A stretch of 64,000 nt of DNA from Fuerstiella sp. GTDB lineage: Bacteria > Planctomycetota > Planctomycetia > Planctomycetales > Planctomycetaceae. The stretch spans positions 144,999-208,998 of the forward strand of contig JAQWOH010000015.1 of NCBI GenBank assembly GCA_029245955.1, in the 5' to 3' direction. A program made the position numbers and the translations under genes. Shown one piece after another: positions 36,076 through 44,342 of this stretch. Below the pieces are notes generated by a model, which saw only the letters and a program-made list of their open reading frames with translations, did no database searches and was not told where the DNA came from. The first letter of the stretch is position 1. Each line of letters begins with the position of its first letter.

Positions 36076-37044
36076 TTGGCAACATCCGACGACATTCCGA
36101 AGAAAACGCGTCGACAGAAGGCGTTCGCCGTATTGCCGACAATGTTGACGCTCGGCAATGCCATCTGTGGATTCGGTGCCATCACAATTCTGGCGCGTGT
36201 TGGCCCGACATTCGATGTTGTTCCCTCCGATCTGCCCACCGGATTCGATCCCGTTGGTGAAATGGTCTTCGCAGCTTACCTGATATTCCTGGCGATGCTG
36301 TTTGATGCGCTGGACGGCAGTGCCGCCCGGCTGACAAACCAGACCAGTGAATTCGGAGCGATGCTGGACAGCCTGTGCGATGTGGTTAGTTTCGGAGTTG
36401 CACCGGCGTTCATGATGTTGAAACTCACAAACCCGGCCCACCGTCTGATGGAGACGCTCAGCGTCCCGGGTACAAAACCTGCCGAGGGTGAGAATCTGAT
36501 TCCCATGCCGTTTGGTTATAGCCTTGATTTCCTATGGCCAATTGCGGCCTTGTTTCTGGCTTGTGCCATTCTCCGTCTGGCGCGGTTCAATGTCGAGACC
36601 GACGAAGAGGACGATCATGACGGTTTCAGTGGCCTGCCTTCGCCGGCGGCGGCAGGGGTGATTGCCAGTTTTCCCATTGGAATAAATACTTTCCGACAGC
36701 TGGGTGGTCCCGAATGGGCTGAACCGGTGGCCGGGATTGCTCTGCCCGCTCTGGCAGTACTGCTGCCGTTCATCACCCTGGCCACGGCCGTGCTCATGGT
36801 CAGCCGCATCCGCTACCCGCACATCTTTAATCAGATATTGAAGGGCAACCGAGGCCGGAAACAGTTGCTGCAACTGGTCTTCGCACTCGCACTTATTTTT
36901 ATGGTGCGTGCTCGGGGGATGGTCGTTCCCGTTCTGTTTTGCTGGTTCGCCTTCGCAGGACCGATTCGAGCGGTCTGGGGCAGGTATGTGCGGCCCCTGT
37001 TCAGCAGGGCTGAAGTGACAGATACCGATCCCGGTAATTTATGA
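36076..37044 (+). CDS. pssA: CDP-diacylglycerol-serine O-phosphatidyltransferase
   Basis: A 322-residue membrane protein. The CDP-alcohol phosphatidyltransferase signature D-x2-D-G-x2-A-R-x8-G-x3-D-x3-D is perfect: DALDGSAARL, then GAMLDSLCDVVSFG. The start TLGNAICGFGA and about eight hydrophobic segments fit the PssA type. It makes phosphatidylserine from CDP-diacylglycerol and serine, the substrate of Psd encoded just upstream. The start appears to be TTG at 36076, since no ATG or GTG lies upstream in a suitable place and the frame reads LATSDDIPKKTRRQK. The acidic linker DEEDDHDG between transmembrane segments is likely cytoplasmic. Confidence 0.92.
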   Translation: MATSDDIPKKTRRQKAFAVLPTMLTLGNAICGFGAITILARVGPTFDVVPSDLPTGFDPVGEMVFAAYLIFLAMLFDALDGSAARLTNQTSEFGAMLDSLCDVVSFGVAPAFMMLKLTNPAHRLMETLSVPGTKPAEGENLIPMPFGYSLDFLWPIAALFLACAILRLARFNVETDEEDDHDGFSGLPSPAAAGVIASFPIGINTFRQLGGPEWAEPVAGIALPALAVLLPFITLATAVLMVSRIRYPHIFNQILKGNRGRKQLLQLVFALALIFMVRARGMVVPVLFCWFAFAGPIRAVWGRYVRPLFSRAEVTDTDPGNL

Positions 37045-37212
37045 GGCGGTGGCCCGTGTTCGCGGAGCGAATCTATGCAAACTTTGGTCGCGGTCGTGCA
37101 TTTTTTCTGACATCCGCTAGAATTGCCGTGCAACAAACAACCGCTCAGCAGCGGTATCGATTTCGTGGGTACGTTTCCCCCACACGCCGCCTTTGTTGCA
37201 CTGCCACGTTAG

Positions 37213-37851
37213 ATGTTCACCGGTCTCGTTGAAGGACAAGCGACAGTCAGAGTCCTTAAGAAGGAGCCGGCTGGGCTGCGCCTCACGATTGCTCCTGACC
37301 GCGATTGTTTTCCAGCTGCTGACGTCAATATCGGTGACAGCATCTCTGTTTGCGGCTGCTGCCTGACTGTTGTCCGAGTTGCCGCTGAGGGCATGGATTT
37401 TGAGGCGGGGGAAGAAACTCTTTCCAGGACGAGTCTCGGTCAGCTCACAGAAGGCGACCGAATCAATCTCGAACGATCATTAGCTGTCGGGGCACGGCTG
37501 GGCGGGCATTTTGTGCAGGGACATATCGATGGCGTTGCTACGGTTGATTCGATTGACCGCAACCAGGACTGGATCGACATGTGGTTCCGACTGCCGCCAG
37601 AGCTGACTCAGTTGATGGTGCCGAAAGGCTCGGTGGCCGTAGACGGCATCAGTCTGACACTGGTCAATGTGGAATCAGAACGTTTTTCCGTCGCGCTGAT
37701 TCCTCATACTCTGGACGTCACGACGCTGGGGCAGCGAACCGTGGGTGCCTTCGTCAATATCGAGCTGGATATTCTGGGTAAGTACGTGGCTAAATTGCTG
37801 AGTGGAGAAGGTGATCACAGTATCTACAGCGACCTTGGGCAGCGCAACTGA
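37213..37851 (+). CDS. ribE: Riboflavin synthase, alpha subunit
   Basis: A 212-residue protein beginning MFTGLVEGQATV, the invariant start of the family. Two homologous lumazine-binding barrels follow: CGCCLTVV and LERSLAVGARLGGHFVQGHIDG in the first half; GSVAVDGISLTLVNV and NIELDILGKYVAKL in the second. The enzyme dismutates two molecules of 6,7-dimethyl-8-ribityllumazine into riboflavin and the pyrimidine precursor. No other riboflavin genes are in the window. The stop codon is directly followed by the GTG start of rsmA, so the two are co-translated. Confidence 0.94.
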   Translation: MFTGLVEGQATVRVLKKEPAGLRLTIAPDRDCFPAADVNIGDSISVCGCCLTVVRVAAEGMDFEAGEETLSRTSLGQLTEGDRINLERSLAVGARLGGHFVQGHIDGVATVDSIDRNQDWIDMWFRLPPELTQLMVPKGSVAVDGISLTLVNVESERFSVALIPHTLDVTTLGQRTVGAFVNIELDILGKYVAKLLSGEGDHSIYSDLGQRN

Positions 37852-38769
37852 GTGAAAGACAAAGACCGCCAAACTCGATCCTACCTGATGGAGCTGTTCA
37901 AGAAGCACGGCTTCAATCCGCGCTCAGATCTTGGGCAGAACTTTCTGATCGACATCAACCTGATCGAATTTGCGGTCAGGGCTGCTGAGCTTTCGAAAGA
38001 CGATCTTGTGCTGGAAGTCGGACCGGGTACGGGCGGGATGACGACATTTCTGTCGGCTGAGGCAGGCAGAGTCATCAGCGTGGAAGTTGACCGTAACATG
38101 TTCGCTCTGGCTACGGAGGCGACTGAGCACTGCGATAACGTCACCTTGATCAATCGTGACATCCTGAAGAACAAGAATACGATCGCCCCCGAGGTTACAG
38201 ACCTGCTGCATGGCGTGCTGGAGGCTCGACCAGGGAGTAATCTTAAACTCGTGGCAAATCTGCCGTATAGTGTCGCCACCCCGGTTATCTCAAATCTTGT
38301 CGCATCGGATCTGCCGTGGCAAAAAATGGTCTGCACAATCCAGCTGGAACTGGGCGAGAAGATGATCGCGGAACCGGGCACATCCAGCTACGGGGCACTG
38401 TCCGTCTGGCTGCAGTCACAGTGCAGCGTTCGCATCATTCGCCGACTGGGCCCGAAAGTTTTCTGGCCCCGTCCGAAAGTCAATTCGGCCATTGTCAGCA
38501 TCTGGCGACATGATGGACGCGGTGACAGGATCGAAGACAGGAAGTTCTTTCTGGATTTTCTGCGGCGACTCTTTCATCACCGTCGGAAGCTGTTGCGACG
38601 TGTTCTGGTGGCAATGTACAGCAAGCAGTTAAGTAAGCCGGAAGTTGATGCCATCCTTGAAGAACAGGGGCACGACCGTGAAACACGGGCCGAAGCACTG
38701 GATGTGCCCACACTGGTAAAGCTCGGAAACAAATTCTGCACGGCGGTCCGAGACGCCCACGGAGGATAG
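37852..38769 (+). CDS. rsmA: 16S rRNA (adenine1518-N6/adenine1519-N6)-dimethyltransferase
   Basis: A 305-residue protein of the KsgA/Dim1 family. Motifs: [21 protein letters not shown]-binding [16 protein letters not shown], an acidic [10 protein letters not shown], and the target-base motif [18 protein letters not shown]-terminal helical domain ([21 protein letters not shown]) contacts the ribosome. RsmA dimethylates two adjacent adenines at the 3' end of 16S rRNA during small-subunit maturation. It begins with GTG immediately after the ribE stop (0-base gap), and guaB follows 10 bases downstream, so ribE-rsmA-guaB looks like one operon. Confidence 0.94.
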   Translation: MKDKDRQTRSYLMELFKKHGFNPRSDLGQNFLIDINLIEFAVRAAELSKDDLVLEVGPGTGGMTTFLSAEAGRVISVEVDRNMFALATEATEHCDNVTLINRDILKNKNTIAPEVTDLLHGVLEARPGSNLKLVANLPYSVATPVISNLVASDLPWQKMVCTIQLELGEKMIAEPGTSSYGALSVWLQSQCSVRIIRRLGPKVFWPRPKVNSAIVSIWRHDGRGDRIEDRKFFLDFLRRLFHHRRKLLRRVLVAMYSKQLSKPEVDAILEEQGHDRETRAEALDVPTLVKLGNKFCTAVRDAHGG

Positions 38770-38779
38770 GGGAAAAACA

Positions 38780-40261
38780 ATGCACGATCGCATCACTTAC
38801 AAGGGACTCACATTCGACGACGTTCTGCTGGAACCAGGCTACAGTGAGGTCGTGCCGTCAGATGTCTCGCTGGATTCCATGCTGACACGGAATATCTCGT
38901 TGAGTGTGCCAATTGTCAGCAGCCCGATGGACACCGTCACAGAAAGTGACATGGCCATTGCGATGGCTCAGTTGGGCGGCATCGGCATAATTCACAAGAA
39001 TATGAGCATCGACCAGCAGGCTTTGCAGGTCGACAGCGTCAAACGCAGTGAGCACGGTGTCATCGTCGACCCTGTCACTCTGCCACCGGAAACCAGTGCC
39101 GGTGAGGCGTCACGAATCATGGACGAACGCAACATCGGAGGCGTTCCCATCACTGTCGATGGAAGGTTGGTGGGCATTCTGACACGTCGAGATCTCCGCT
39201 TTCTGGAAACGAAGGAACGGCCGGTTGCCGAGATCATGACGAAGGACAATCTTGTCACGGCCAGGGAGAATACTGATCTTGAAGAAGCAGAACGAATTCT
39301 GCTGGAAAACAAGGTCGAGAAACTGCTGCTGGTGGACGATCATTATCAACTGAGAGGCATGATCACGATCAAGGATATCGACAAGAACCTGCAGTTTCCG
39401 CAGGCGTCGAAGGATCCTCGCGGTAGATTGCGCGTGGGCGCGGCTGTTGGTATGTACGACCTGGATCGAGTCGCTCAGTTGGTGGAGAAAGGGGTCGATG
39501 TTCTTGTCGTGGACAGTGCTCATGGGCACTCACGCAATGTCATTGAGACCATTCGAGCCATTAAAGACAAATTTGATATCGATGTGATTGCTGGCAATAT
39601 TGCGACGGCAGAAGGCGCAAAAGCACTGGCAGATGCCGGAGCGGATGCGGTGAAGGTGGGCATCGGACCGGGATCGATCTGTACAACTCGGATCATTTCC
39701 GGAATCGGCGTTCCACAACTGACGGCCATTTCCAATGCTGCAAAGGCACTGGACGGGTCAGGCGTCCCGATCATTGCTGATGGTGGCATCAGATACAGTG
39801 GAGACATGACAAAAGCTCTTGCTGCCGGAGCATGGACCGCAATGGTTGGTGGTTTGCTGGCCGGAGTTGATGAAAGTCCTGGTGAGATGATTCTTTACCA
39901 GGGTCGAAGCTTCAAGCGTTACCGCGGAATGGGATCGCTGGGAGCCATGGTGAAGGGAAGCAGTGAACGGTACCGCCAGGGCAACGCTGACAGCGGCGAC
40001 GGCTCAAAACTGGTTCCCGAAGGCGTGGAAGGTAGAGTCGCTTATAAGGGTGCACTGCAACCCGTTGTGTATCAGTTGACGGGCGGCCTGCGGTCAGGCA
40101 TGGGATACGTAGGCGTTGGGTCGATAAAGGATCTCCGCACGAAGGCTCGTTTCATCGAAATTTCTGCGGCATCGGTTAGGGAAAACCATCCACATGACAT
40201 CGCAATTACTCAGGAAGCACCGAATTACTCGGTGGAACATTCCGGCGACAAACAATCCTAA
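38780..40261 (+). CDS. guaB: Inosine-5'-monophosphate dehydrogenase
   Basis: A 493-residue protein of the usual length. It starts [20 protein letters not shown], then [20 protein letters not shown]. Two CBS modules occupy ~95-205 ([20 protein letters not shown] and [14 protein letters not shown]). The catalytic loop [20 protein letters not shown] contains the nucleophilic Cys, and the flap has [13 protein letters not shown] and [10 protein letters not shown]. It oxidises IMP to XMP with NAD, the committed step of GMP synthesis. The CBS pair is regulatory (adenine/guanine nucleotides). The last 68 bases overlap the start of the next frame. Confidence 0.96.
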   Translation: MHDRITYKGLTFDDVLLEPGYSEVVPSDVSLDSMLTRNISLSVPIVSSPMDTVTESDMAIAMAQLGGIGIIHKNMSIDQQALQVDSVKRSEHGVIVDPVTLPPETSAGEASRIMDERNIGGVPITVDGRLVGILTRRDLRFLETKERPVAEIMTKDNLVTARENTDLEEAERILLENKVEKLLLVDDHYQLRGMITIKDIDKNLQFPQASKDPRGRLRVGAAVGMYDLDRVAQLVEKGVDVLVVDSAHGHSRNVIETIRAIKDKFDIDVIAGNIATAEGAKALADAGADAVKVGIGPGSICTTRIISGIGVPQLTAISNAAKALDGSGVPIIADGGIRYSGDMTKALAAGAWTAMVGGLLAGVDESPGEMILYQGRSFKRYRGMGSLGAMVKGSSERYRQGNADSGDGSKLVPEGVEGRVAYKGALQPVVYQLTGGLRSGMGYVGVGSIKDLRTKARFIEISAASVRENHPHDIAITQEAPNYSVEHSGDKQS

Positions 40262-41405
40262 GCGATTCGACGGCGGGACCTCGCTGTCGGATATTCTTCG
40301 TCTGAGCATCTGCAGTGTCTTTCTGATCAGCACCTCAGCTGCTCAGCAGAGTTCCGGGCCGGTGTTGAAGCCGGTTCCGGTGGACGGGGTCAAGTCCGCC
40401 GGGCCGACCGCTCCCGTCCCGACACCCCAGTTAAGCCCGGCGATAACCCAAAGCCGCGTTCTGTTAAATGGCTTCAGAAACTCGCGGAACGCAACAACAG
40501 TCCCCGCGTCGCAGGCCAGAGCTTCAAGGTTGCAGACCAACAACATCCTGCTGACAGCAGAAGAAGACGGACTCGCTGGCGTCGCCTCGTTTCCAGGTAT
40601 GCCCGGTGAAACCCGACCTGTGCCTGTGCCTCTGACTTCGGTGCCGGAGCCTCCGCAGCAGACAACTGTGGAAGATTCTGGTGAAGCCTCTCATCGCAAT
40701 ATCGTGCCCCAACATTTCCCGGCGAAGTCAGGAACTCAAAGCAGGTACAAAACAGATTCCGGTCTGCGCAAGCAACGTCGCAAATCTCGAAGCTTCCATG
40801 ACAGAATCACGCGCTGGACAGCCGGCATGATCGAATTCTATGACCCGGATTTCAAAGAACCGTATGATACCGAGGACTACGAAATGAAAATTCTCGTGGT
40901 CTCTGGAGAAGAAGAATCATCTGAGCAGGTCACTGCCAGCGAATCACAGGGCAGCGGCCTGCTGTCCCGCAAGATATCCGACATTAAGCCGTCACTTGAT
41001 TATGCATGGGGCGCATATACCGATGCGCAGCTGCCGGACGATTTTCATGAGCGGATGGACAACGGTACGTACGTTGCGAAGCTTGCTCCGCGAACAGTGC
41101 TACAGTGGACGCCATCAAACCTGTGGTATCACCCGTTGTACTTTGAGGATCCCGGACTGGAACGCTACGGACACACACGGCATCCGGTCATACAACCGTT
41201 TGCTTCCACAGGCCGATTCTTCGGTCAGGTTGTCGGCCTGCCGTATCAGGTGGCCCTGCACCCGTTCCATTCACGGGAGTACGCTCTGGGATATTATCAG
41301 CCCGGCGAATGGGCTCCGAAGAAGAAATATCAGATCCCCTTCAACGAAGAAGCGGTTGCATCAGAATTTCTCTGGGTCACCGCACTTGTGCTGCTGATTC
41401 CTTAG
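40194..41405 (+). CDS. Exported planctomycete protein of unknown function
   Basis: A 403-residue frame starting inside the end of guaB (68-base overlap). A signal-like segment ([17 protein letters not shown]) lies at residues ~35-50, so the n-region is unusually long; no later ATG, GTG or TTG gives a better start. A low-complexity Pro/Val/Thr linker follows. The C-terminal ~130 residues hold [20 protein letters not shown], then [21 protein letters not shown] and [20 protein letters not shown]. From memory, planctomycete exported proteins share such a tail (PLYFED-x-x-LERYG ... Y-x-x-G-x-Y-x-PG). Function unknown. After the stop, GCGTCGG and CCGACGC (41409-41430) could form a hairpin, without a clear T-run. 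Confidence 0.68.
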   Translation: MTSQLLRKHRITRWNIPATNNPKRFDGGTSLSDILRLSICSVFLISTSAAQQSSGPVLKPVPVDGVKSAGPTAPVPTPQLSPAITQSRVLLNGFRNSRNATTVPASQARASRLQTNNILLTAEEDGLAGVASFPGMPGETRPVPVPLTSVPEPPQQTTVEDSGEASHRNIVPQHFPAKSGTQSRYKTDSGLRKQRRKSRSFHDRITRWTAGMIEFYDPDFKEPYDTEDYEMKILVVSGEEESSEQVTASESQGSGLLSRKISDIKPSLDYAWGAYTDAQLPDDFHERMDNGTYVAKLAPRTVLQWTPSNLWYHPLYFEDPGLERYGHTRHPVIQPFASTGRFFGQVVGLPYQVALHPFHSREYALGYYQPGEWAPKKKYQIPFNEEAVASEFLWVTALVLLIP

Positions 41406-41555
41406 TGCGCGTCGGACCGCAGGCCGACGCGAGCTGACGCTCGCTAGATGCTGATCCGCTCTCGCTGGTCGCTGTATTCGAATCGGCTATGCATAGCCCT
41501 CGCCGCCAGGCGTTTCACGTTCAGATTTGCCCGGCTGGAAAACCGCAAGCGCAGG

Positions 41556-41588
41556 AAAAGAGTCCGGGGCTTTTGTCAGCCCCGGACT
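41556..41588 (-). terminator. Rho-independent terminator of the DUF1080 gene
   Basis: AGTCCGGGGCT and AGCCCCGGACT form an 11-bp perfect stem (41561-41588) with a 6-base loop. On the minus strand it is followed by CTTTTCC. It lies 27 bases past the stop of the minus-strand gene at 41615. Confidence 0.85.
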
Positions 41589-41614
41589 CCGGCATTTCGG
41601 CTGGCGGCTTGAGC

Positions 41615-42592
41615 CTACTTTCGCACGAACCAGATGTTGCGATAAACAACCGGATTTCCATGCCCCTGCAGGTATAGCAGGCCCGGACCTTCTGCTTCAG
41701 GCAGCTTGCCGGGAGTACCGTGAGGAAGTTCCAGATCGTCGTGAATGGTGATGCCGTTGTGCCGGATCGTCGTTCGAGCATTGACGACCTTCTTGCCGTC
41801 TTCATAACGAGCGGCGGTGAAGTCGATGTCGTACGTCTGCCATGTCAAAGGCGGAAAACAGGCGTTGACGGCTGGTTCGGCGATTGAGTAAATGCCACCG
41901 CACTCGTTGTTCCTGCCCTCAAGCCCGAATGAATCCAGCACCTGACATTCGTACCGACCCTGCAGATAGACACCGCTGTTACCCCGGGCCTGTCCACGTG
42001 CGTGAGGCTTGAACGGCGTACGAAATTCCAGGTGCATCGAATGGTCCCCGAACTTTTCTTTGCTTTCGCAGTTGGCTGCCAGAAGGTTGCCCATCGTGAT
42101 TTCGCCTCGTTCGAAATGTTCGGCGGTTGAACCGTCGAACAGCACAACAGCACCGGCTGGCGGTTTGGCCCCCAGAGTCGGACTCTTGCGTTCGACTTTG
42201 TTCAACGTGCCGACTTCACGATCCTTCTCTGAAAAAATCTGAGCAGAACCACGCACGATGATGGCATGGCCGACTCCATCCGCTGTGAGTTTTGTCATAC
42301 CGTCGACCGTTTCCCCGGACGCTTTGAATTTCTTTTCGCCCTCCCAGCCGTCCCCTGGCAGGCCGCCGGGATAGCATACTGCGTCAAACTTGTGATCGCC
42401 CAGGGCAATGACCTGTAGCCCGAACTTCATGTTGTCACCATCCGTCTCCAGCATGCCGCTGTATTCACCCTGAAGCAGATAATCCGTTCCGGCATCTGCC
42501 ACGCTAAGGAATGTTTTTTCCTTGCCGTCCTCCGCCCACACACAGGAACAGACGAACGCAGTCAGTAGGCTGCAGGTGATCAGACGAGTCAT
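41615..42592 (-). CDS. Exported DUF1080 (3-keto-disaccharide hydrolase-like) protein
   Basis: 325 residues from the ATG at 42592, which gives the signal peptide MTRLITCSLLTAFVCSCVWA; the frame is open to 42616. Residues ~150-325 are the DUF1080 concanavalin-like domain: AVVLFDGSTAEHFERGE, MHLEFRTPFKPHARGQARGN, SGVYLQGRYECQVLDSFG, AVNACFPPLTWQTYDIDFTAA and the terminal VVYRNIWFVRK. The DUF1080 family includes 3-keto-disaccharide hydrolases and is heavily expanded in planctomycetes. The N-terminal ~120 residues (LLQGEYSGMLETDGDNMKFG) form an extra beta domain found in some members. A strong terminator follows. Likely role: periplasmic carbohydrate handling. Confidence 0.88.
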   Translation of the reverse strand: MTRLITCSLLTAFVCSCVWAEDGKEKTFLSVADAGTDYLLQGEYSGMLETDGDNMKFGLQVIALGDHKFDAVCYPGGLPGDGWEGEKKFKASGETVDGMTKLTADGVGHAIIVRGSAQIFSEKDREVGTLNKVERKSPTLGAKPPAGAVVLFDGSTAEHFERGEITMGNLLAANCESKEKFGDHSMHLEFRTPFKPHARGQARGNSGVYLQGRYECQVLDSFGLEGRNNECGGIYSIAEPAVNACFPPLTWQTYDIDFTAARYEDGKKVVNARTTIRHNGITIHDDLELPHGTPGKLPEAEGPGLLYLQGHGNPVVYRNIWFVRK

Positions 42593-42774
42593 ATCAGTGG
42601 TACTCCAGAAAGGCATGTGTGCGTGAGGAAGGAATTCGCGGCAACAGTTTGCATGAAAAACAACAGGTCAGCTGTCGCCTCGCAACAGAGTTAGACTCCG
42701 GTTGCTCAGTGATTATGACAAATGATGTTCTACAGTCCAGCAATTCGTTCTGACTGAACGTCTGCATGTTTGAC

Positions 42775-43404
42775 CTATGGTGCCAGCCAGTTGCCAGAGG
42801 AAACAGAACCGTCTTCGTAGGTGAAGCGTGCGCGCAGGTTTCCGTCCGGTCTCAGCAGCAGCCAGTCTGCGATTTTGACAGCACCGGAAATTACGGCGAA
42901 GTTCTCACGAGCTGCCGACAACTGATCACGCTTAGGGATTCGCTGTCTCATATCGTCGGGCAGATTCGATTCCGGCACTGACCGTACTGTTCCGGGTACG
43001 TACGGTGCCAGATAACCGCGGAGGCTTGATTCCGTTTCATGCTGCCATAACTGTTCGGCAATTTTATCGTCGGTGTGCACTGTGGCCAATCCCGTCAGTT
43101 GCAGCTGAACCTGACAAACCGCATCGTAGAATAACCATGAAACATCAGGGTTGTTGTTGATGCTCTTGAGTTTCGGCGACCGAAGATCTGTATGGACGAG
43201 AATCCGGCGGGCCGAGCGTTCAACCTTCCGAAGCACGACCGTCCTCTGCCGAACTTCTCCGTTCGAGCACGTTGCCAGGACCGGTAATCGCCAGCCACAC
43301 GACCTGTCGTGTACAGCAGCCCGCAGCATGTGCCAGCAATCGTACTCGATTGTATTGAGATCGACCGGGTCGCTGAAGTGTTTAGATTTCACTGCGTCAG
43401 TCAT
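42775..43404 (-). CDS. Pyridoxamine 5'-phosphate oxidase-like (FMN-binding split-barrel) protein
   Basis: 209 residues from the ATG at 43404 (MTDAVKSKHF). The frame is open to 43488, but that would run into the HD gene, whose stop is at 43448. The split-barrel pattern is visible: GWRLPVLATCSNGEVRQRTV, LRKVERSARRILVHTDLRSPK, NNNPDVSWLFYDAVCQVQLQ and LTGLATVHTDD. In PNPOx-like enzymes the R-T-V-x-L-R and H-T-D-x-R-S-x-K segments bind FMN phosphate. The C-terminus lacks an obvious PLP-oxidase dimer tail, so the real substrate is uncertain. It sits 43 bases after the HD gene, probably in one operon. Confidence 0.75.
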   Translation of the reverse strand: MTDAVKSKHFSDPVDLNTIEYDCWHMLRAAVHDRSCGWRLPVLATCSNGEVRQRTVVLRKVERSARRILVHTDLRSPKLKSINNNPDVSWLFYDAVCQVQLQLTGLATVHTDDKIAEQLWQHETESSLRGYLAPYVPGTVRSVPESNLPDDMRQRIPKRDQLSAARENFAVISGAVKIADWLLLRPDGNLRARFTYEDGSVSSGNWLAP

Positions 43405-43447
43405 GTTGAATTTCGGTCCTGTTCTGTCTCGCGTTGGCCGTTTGTAC

Positions 43448-44176
43448 TTATCCGGGCTGCGAACTCTGACCGGAATTTTCCAGGGCAAGTGACTTTACGA
43501 AGTCGATGGCTTCATCCAGCTTACTGACACGTCTGCCGGGTACTCGGCCATCCCTGTCACATTTTGCCAACACTGTCAATTCTTCTCCGTCTTCGTGCCG
43601 TGACAGTCTCCGACGTGCACGGACTCCGATCGTGCCGTCGTACAGTCGGTGCTGTGTTGGCAGATTTTCCACGAACCACAGCGTTCGCTCCCACACAATG
43701 CCGTTGAGTGCCTTGAGTGTTGCGGTTTCCGCATCGAACGGATCGATCCCTTTGCCGACGTCGTGAAGCAGTGCGGCCGTCATGAACTCTTCGTCCCAGG
43801 GACGAGCTTCTCTGGCAAGTTCGAAGACCTGCAGGCTGTGATACAGCAGGTCACCCTCCGGATGTGTGCCGCGATTCAGTCGCACTCGATCCAGTGGCTC
43901 CAATAATGAATAATATCGATCGAAGCGGGAAACCGAAATGTCTGAGCCGAGTTCCGTCGCGTCCTCACTGTTATCAATTGGTACGGCCGTCGACACCAGT
44001 TGCTGCAGTGCCACACGAATTTCCATGTCGGTCGGTACAGATTCCGGAGCGACATAGCTGCGGGTAATGGCCCGCGTGGCATGCCATTTGGCCGTCCGAA
44101 AGCTGGTTTCACGTCGCGAATGCAACAGCTGCGCCGCGTCGAAGCAGATACGTCGTCGAAGTTTGTTCGAATTCAT
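43448..44176 (-). CDS. HD-domain protein (putative metal-dependent phosphohydrolase)
   Basis: A 242-residue protein. The HD pattern is present: H113 in LLYHSLQVFELA, the H-D pair at 138-139 in TAALLHDVGKGIDPFDAE, and Asp in LAKCDRDGRVPG. HD proteins hydrolyse nucleotides or cyclic nucleotides, or process tRNA-type substrates; the spacing here resembles stand-alone HD hydrolases related to tRNA nucleotidyltransferase tails. The basic N-terminus (MNSNKLRRRICFDAAQLLHSRR) carries no membrane segment. The FMN-binding split-barrel gene follows on the same strand. Confidence 0.75.
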   Translation of the reverse strand: MNSNKLRRRICFDAAQLLHSRRETSFRTAKWHATRAITRSYVAPESVPTDMEIRVALQQLVSTAVPIDNSEDATELGSDISVSRFDRYYSLLEPLDRVRLNRGTHPEGDLLYHSLQVFELAREARPWDEEFMTAALLHDVGKGIDPFDAETATLKALNGIVWERTLWFVENLPTQHRLYDGTIGVRARRRLSRHEDGEELTVLAKCDRDGRVPGRRVSKLDEAIDFVKSLALENSGQSSQPG

Positions 44177-44342
44177 AACTGTTCATCCGGCGGGGCCGCT
44201 GGCCGTCACGCAATGATAAGGTCAGGGGCGACACGAATTTGTCGATTGGTCAATCTGCTCTATTGCTTGGTTCGTCAGTCCGTGAACTGGGGTAGGGAGC
44301 AGAACAGACGTCGGAAACCAACCTCCAGACCTCGAAGAGGCA

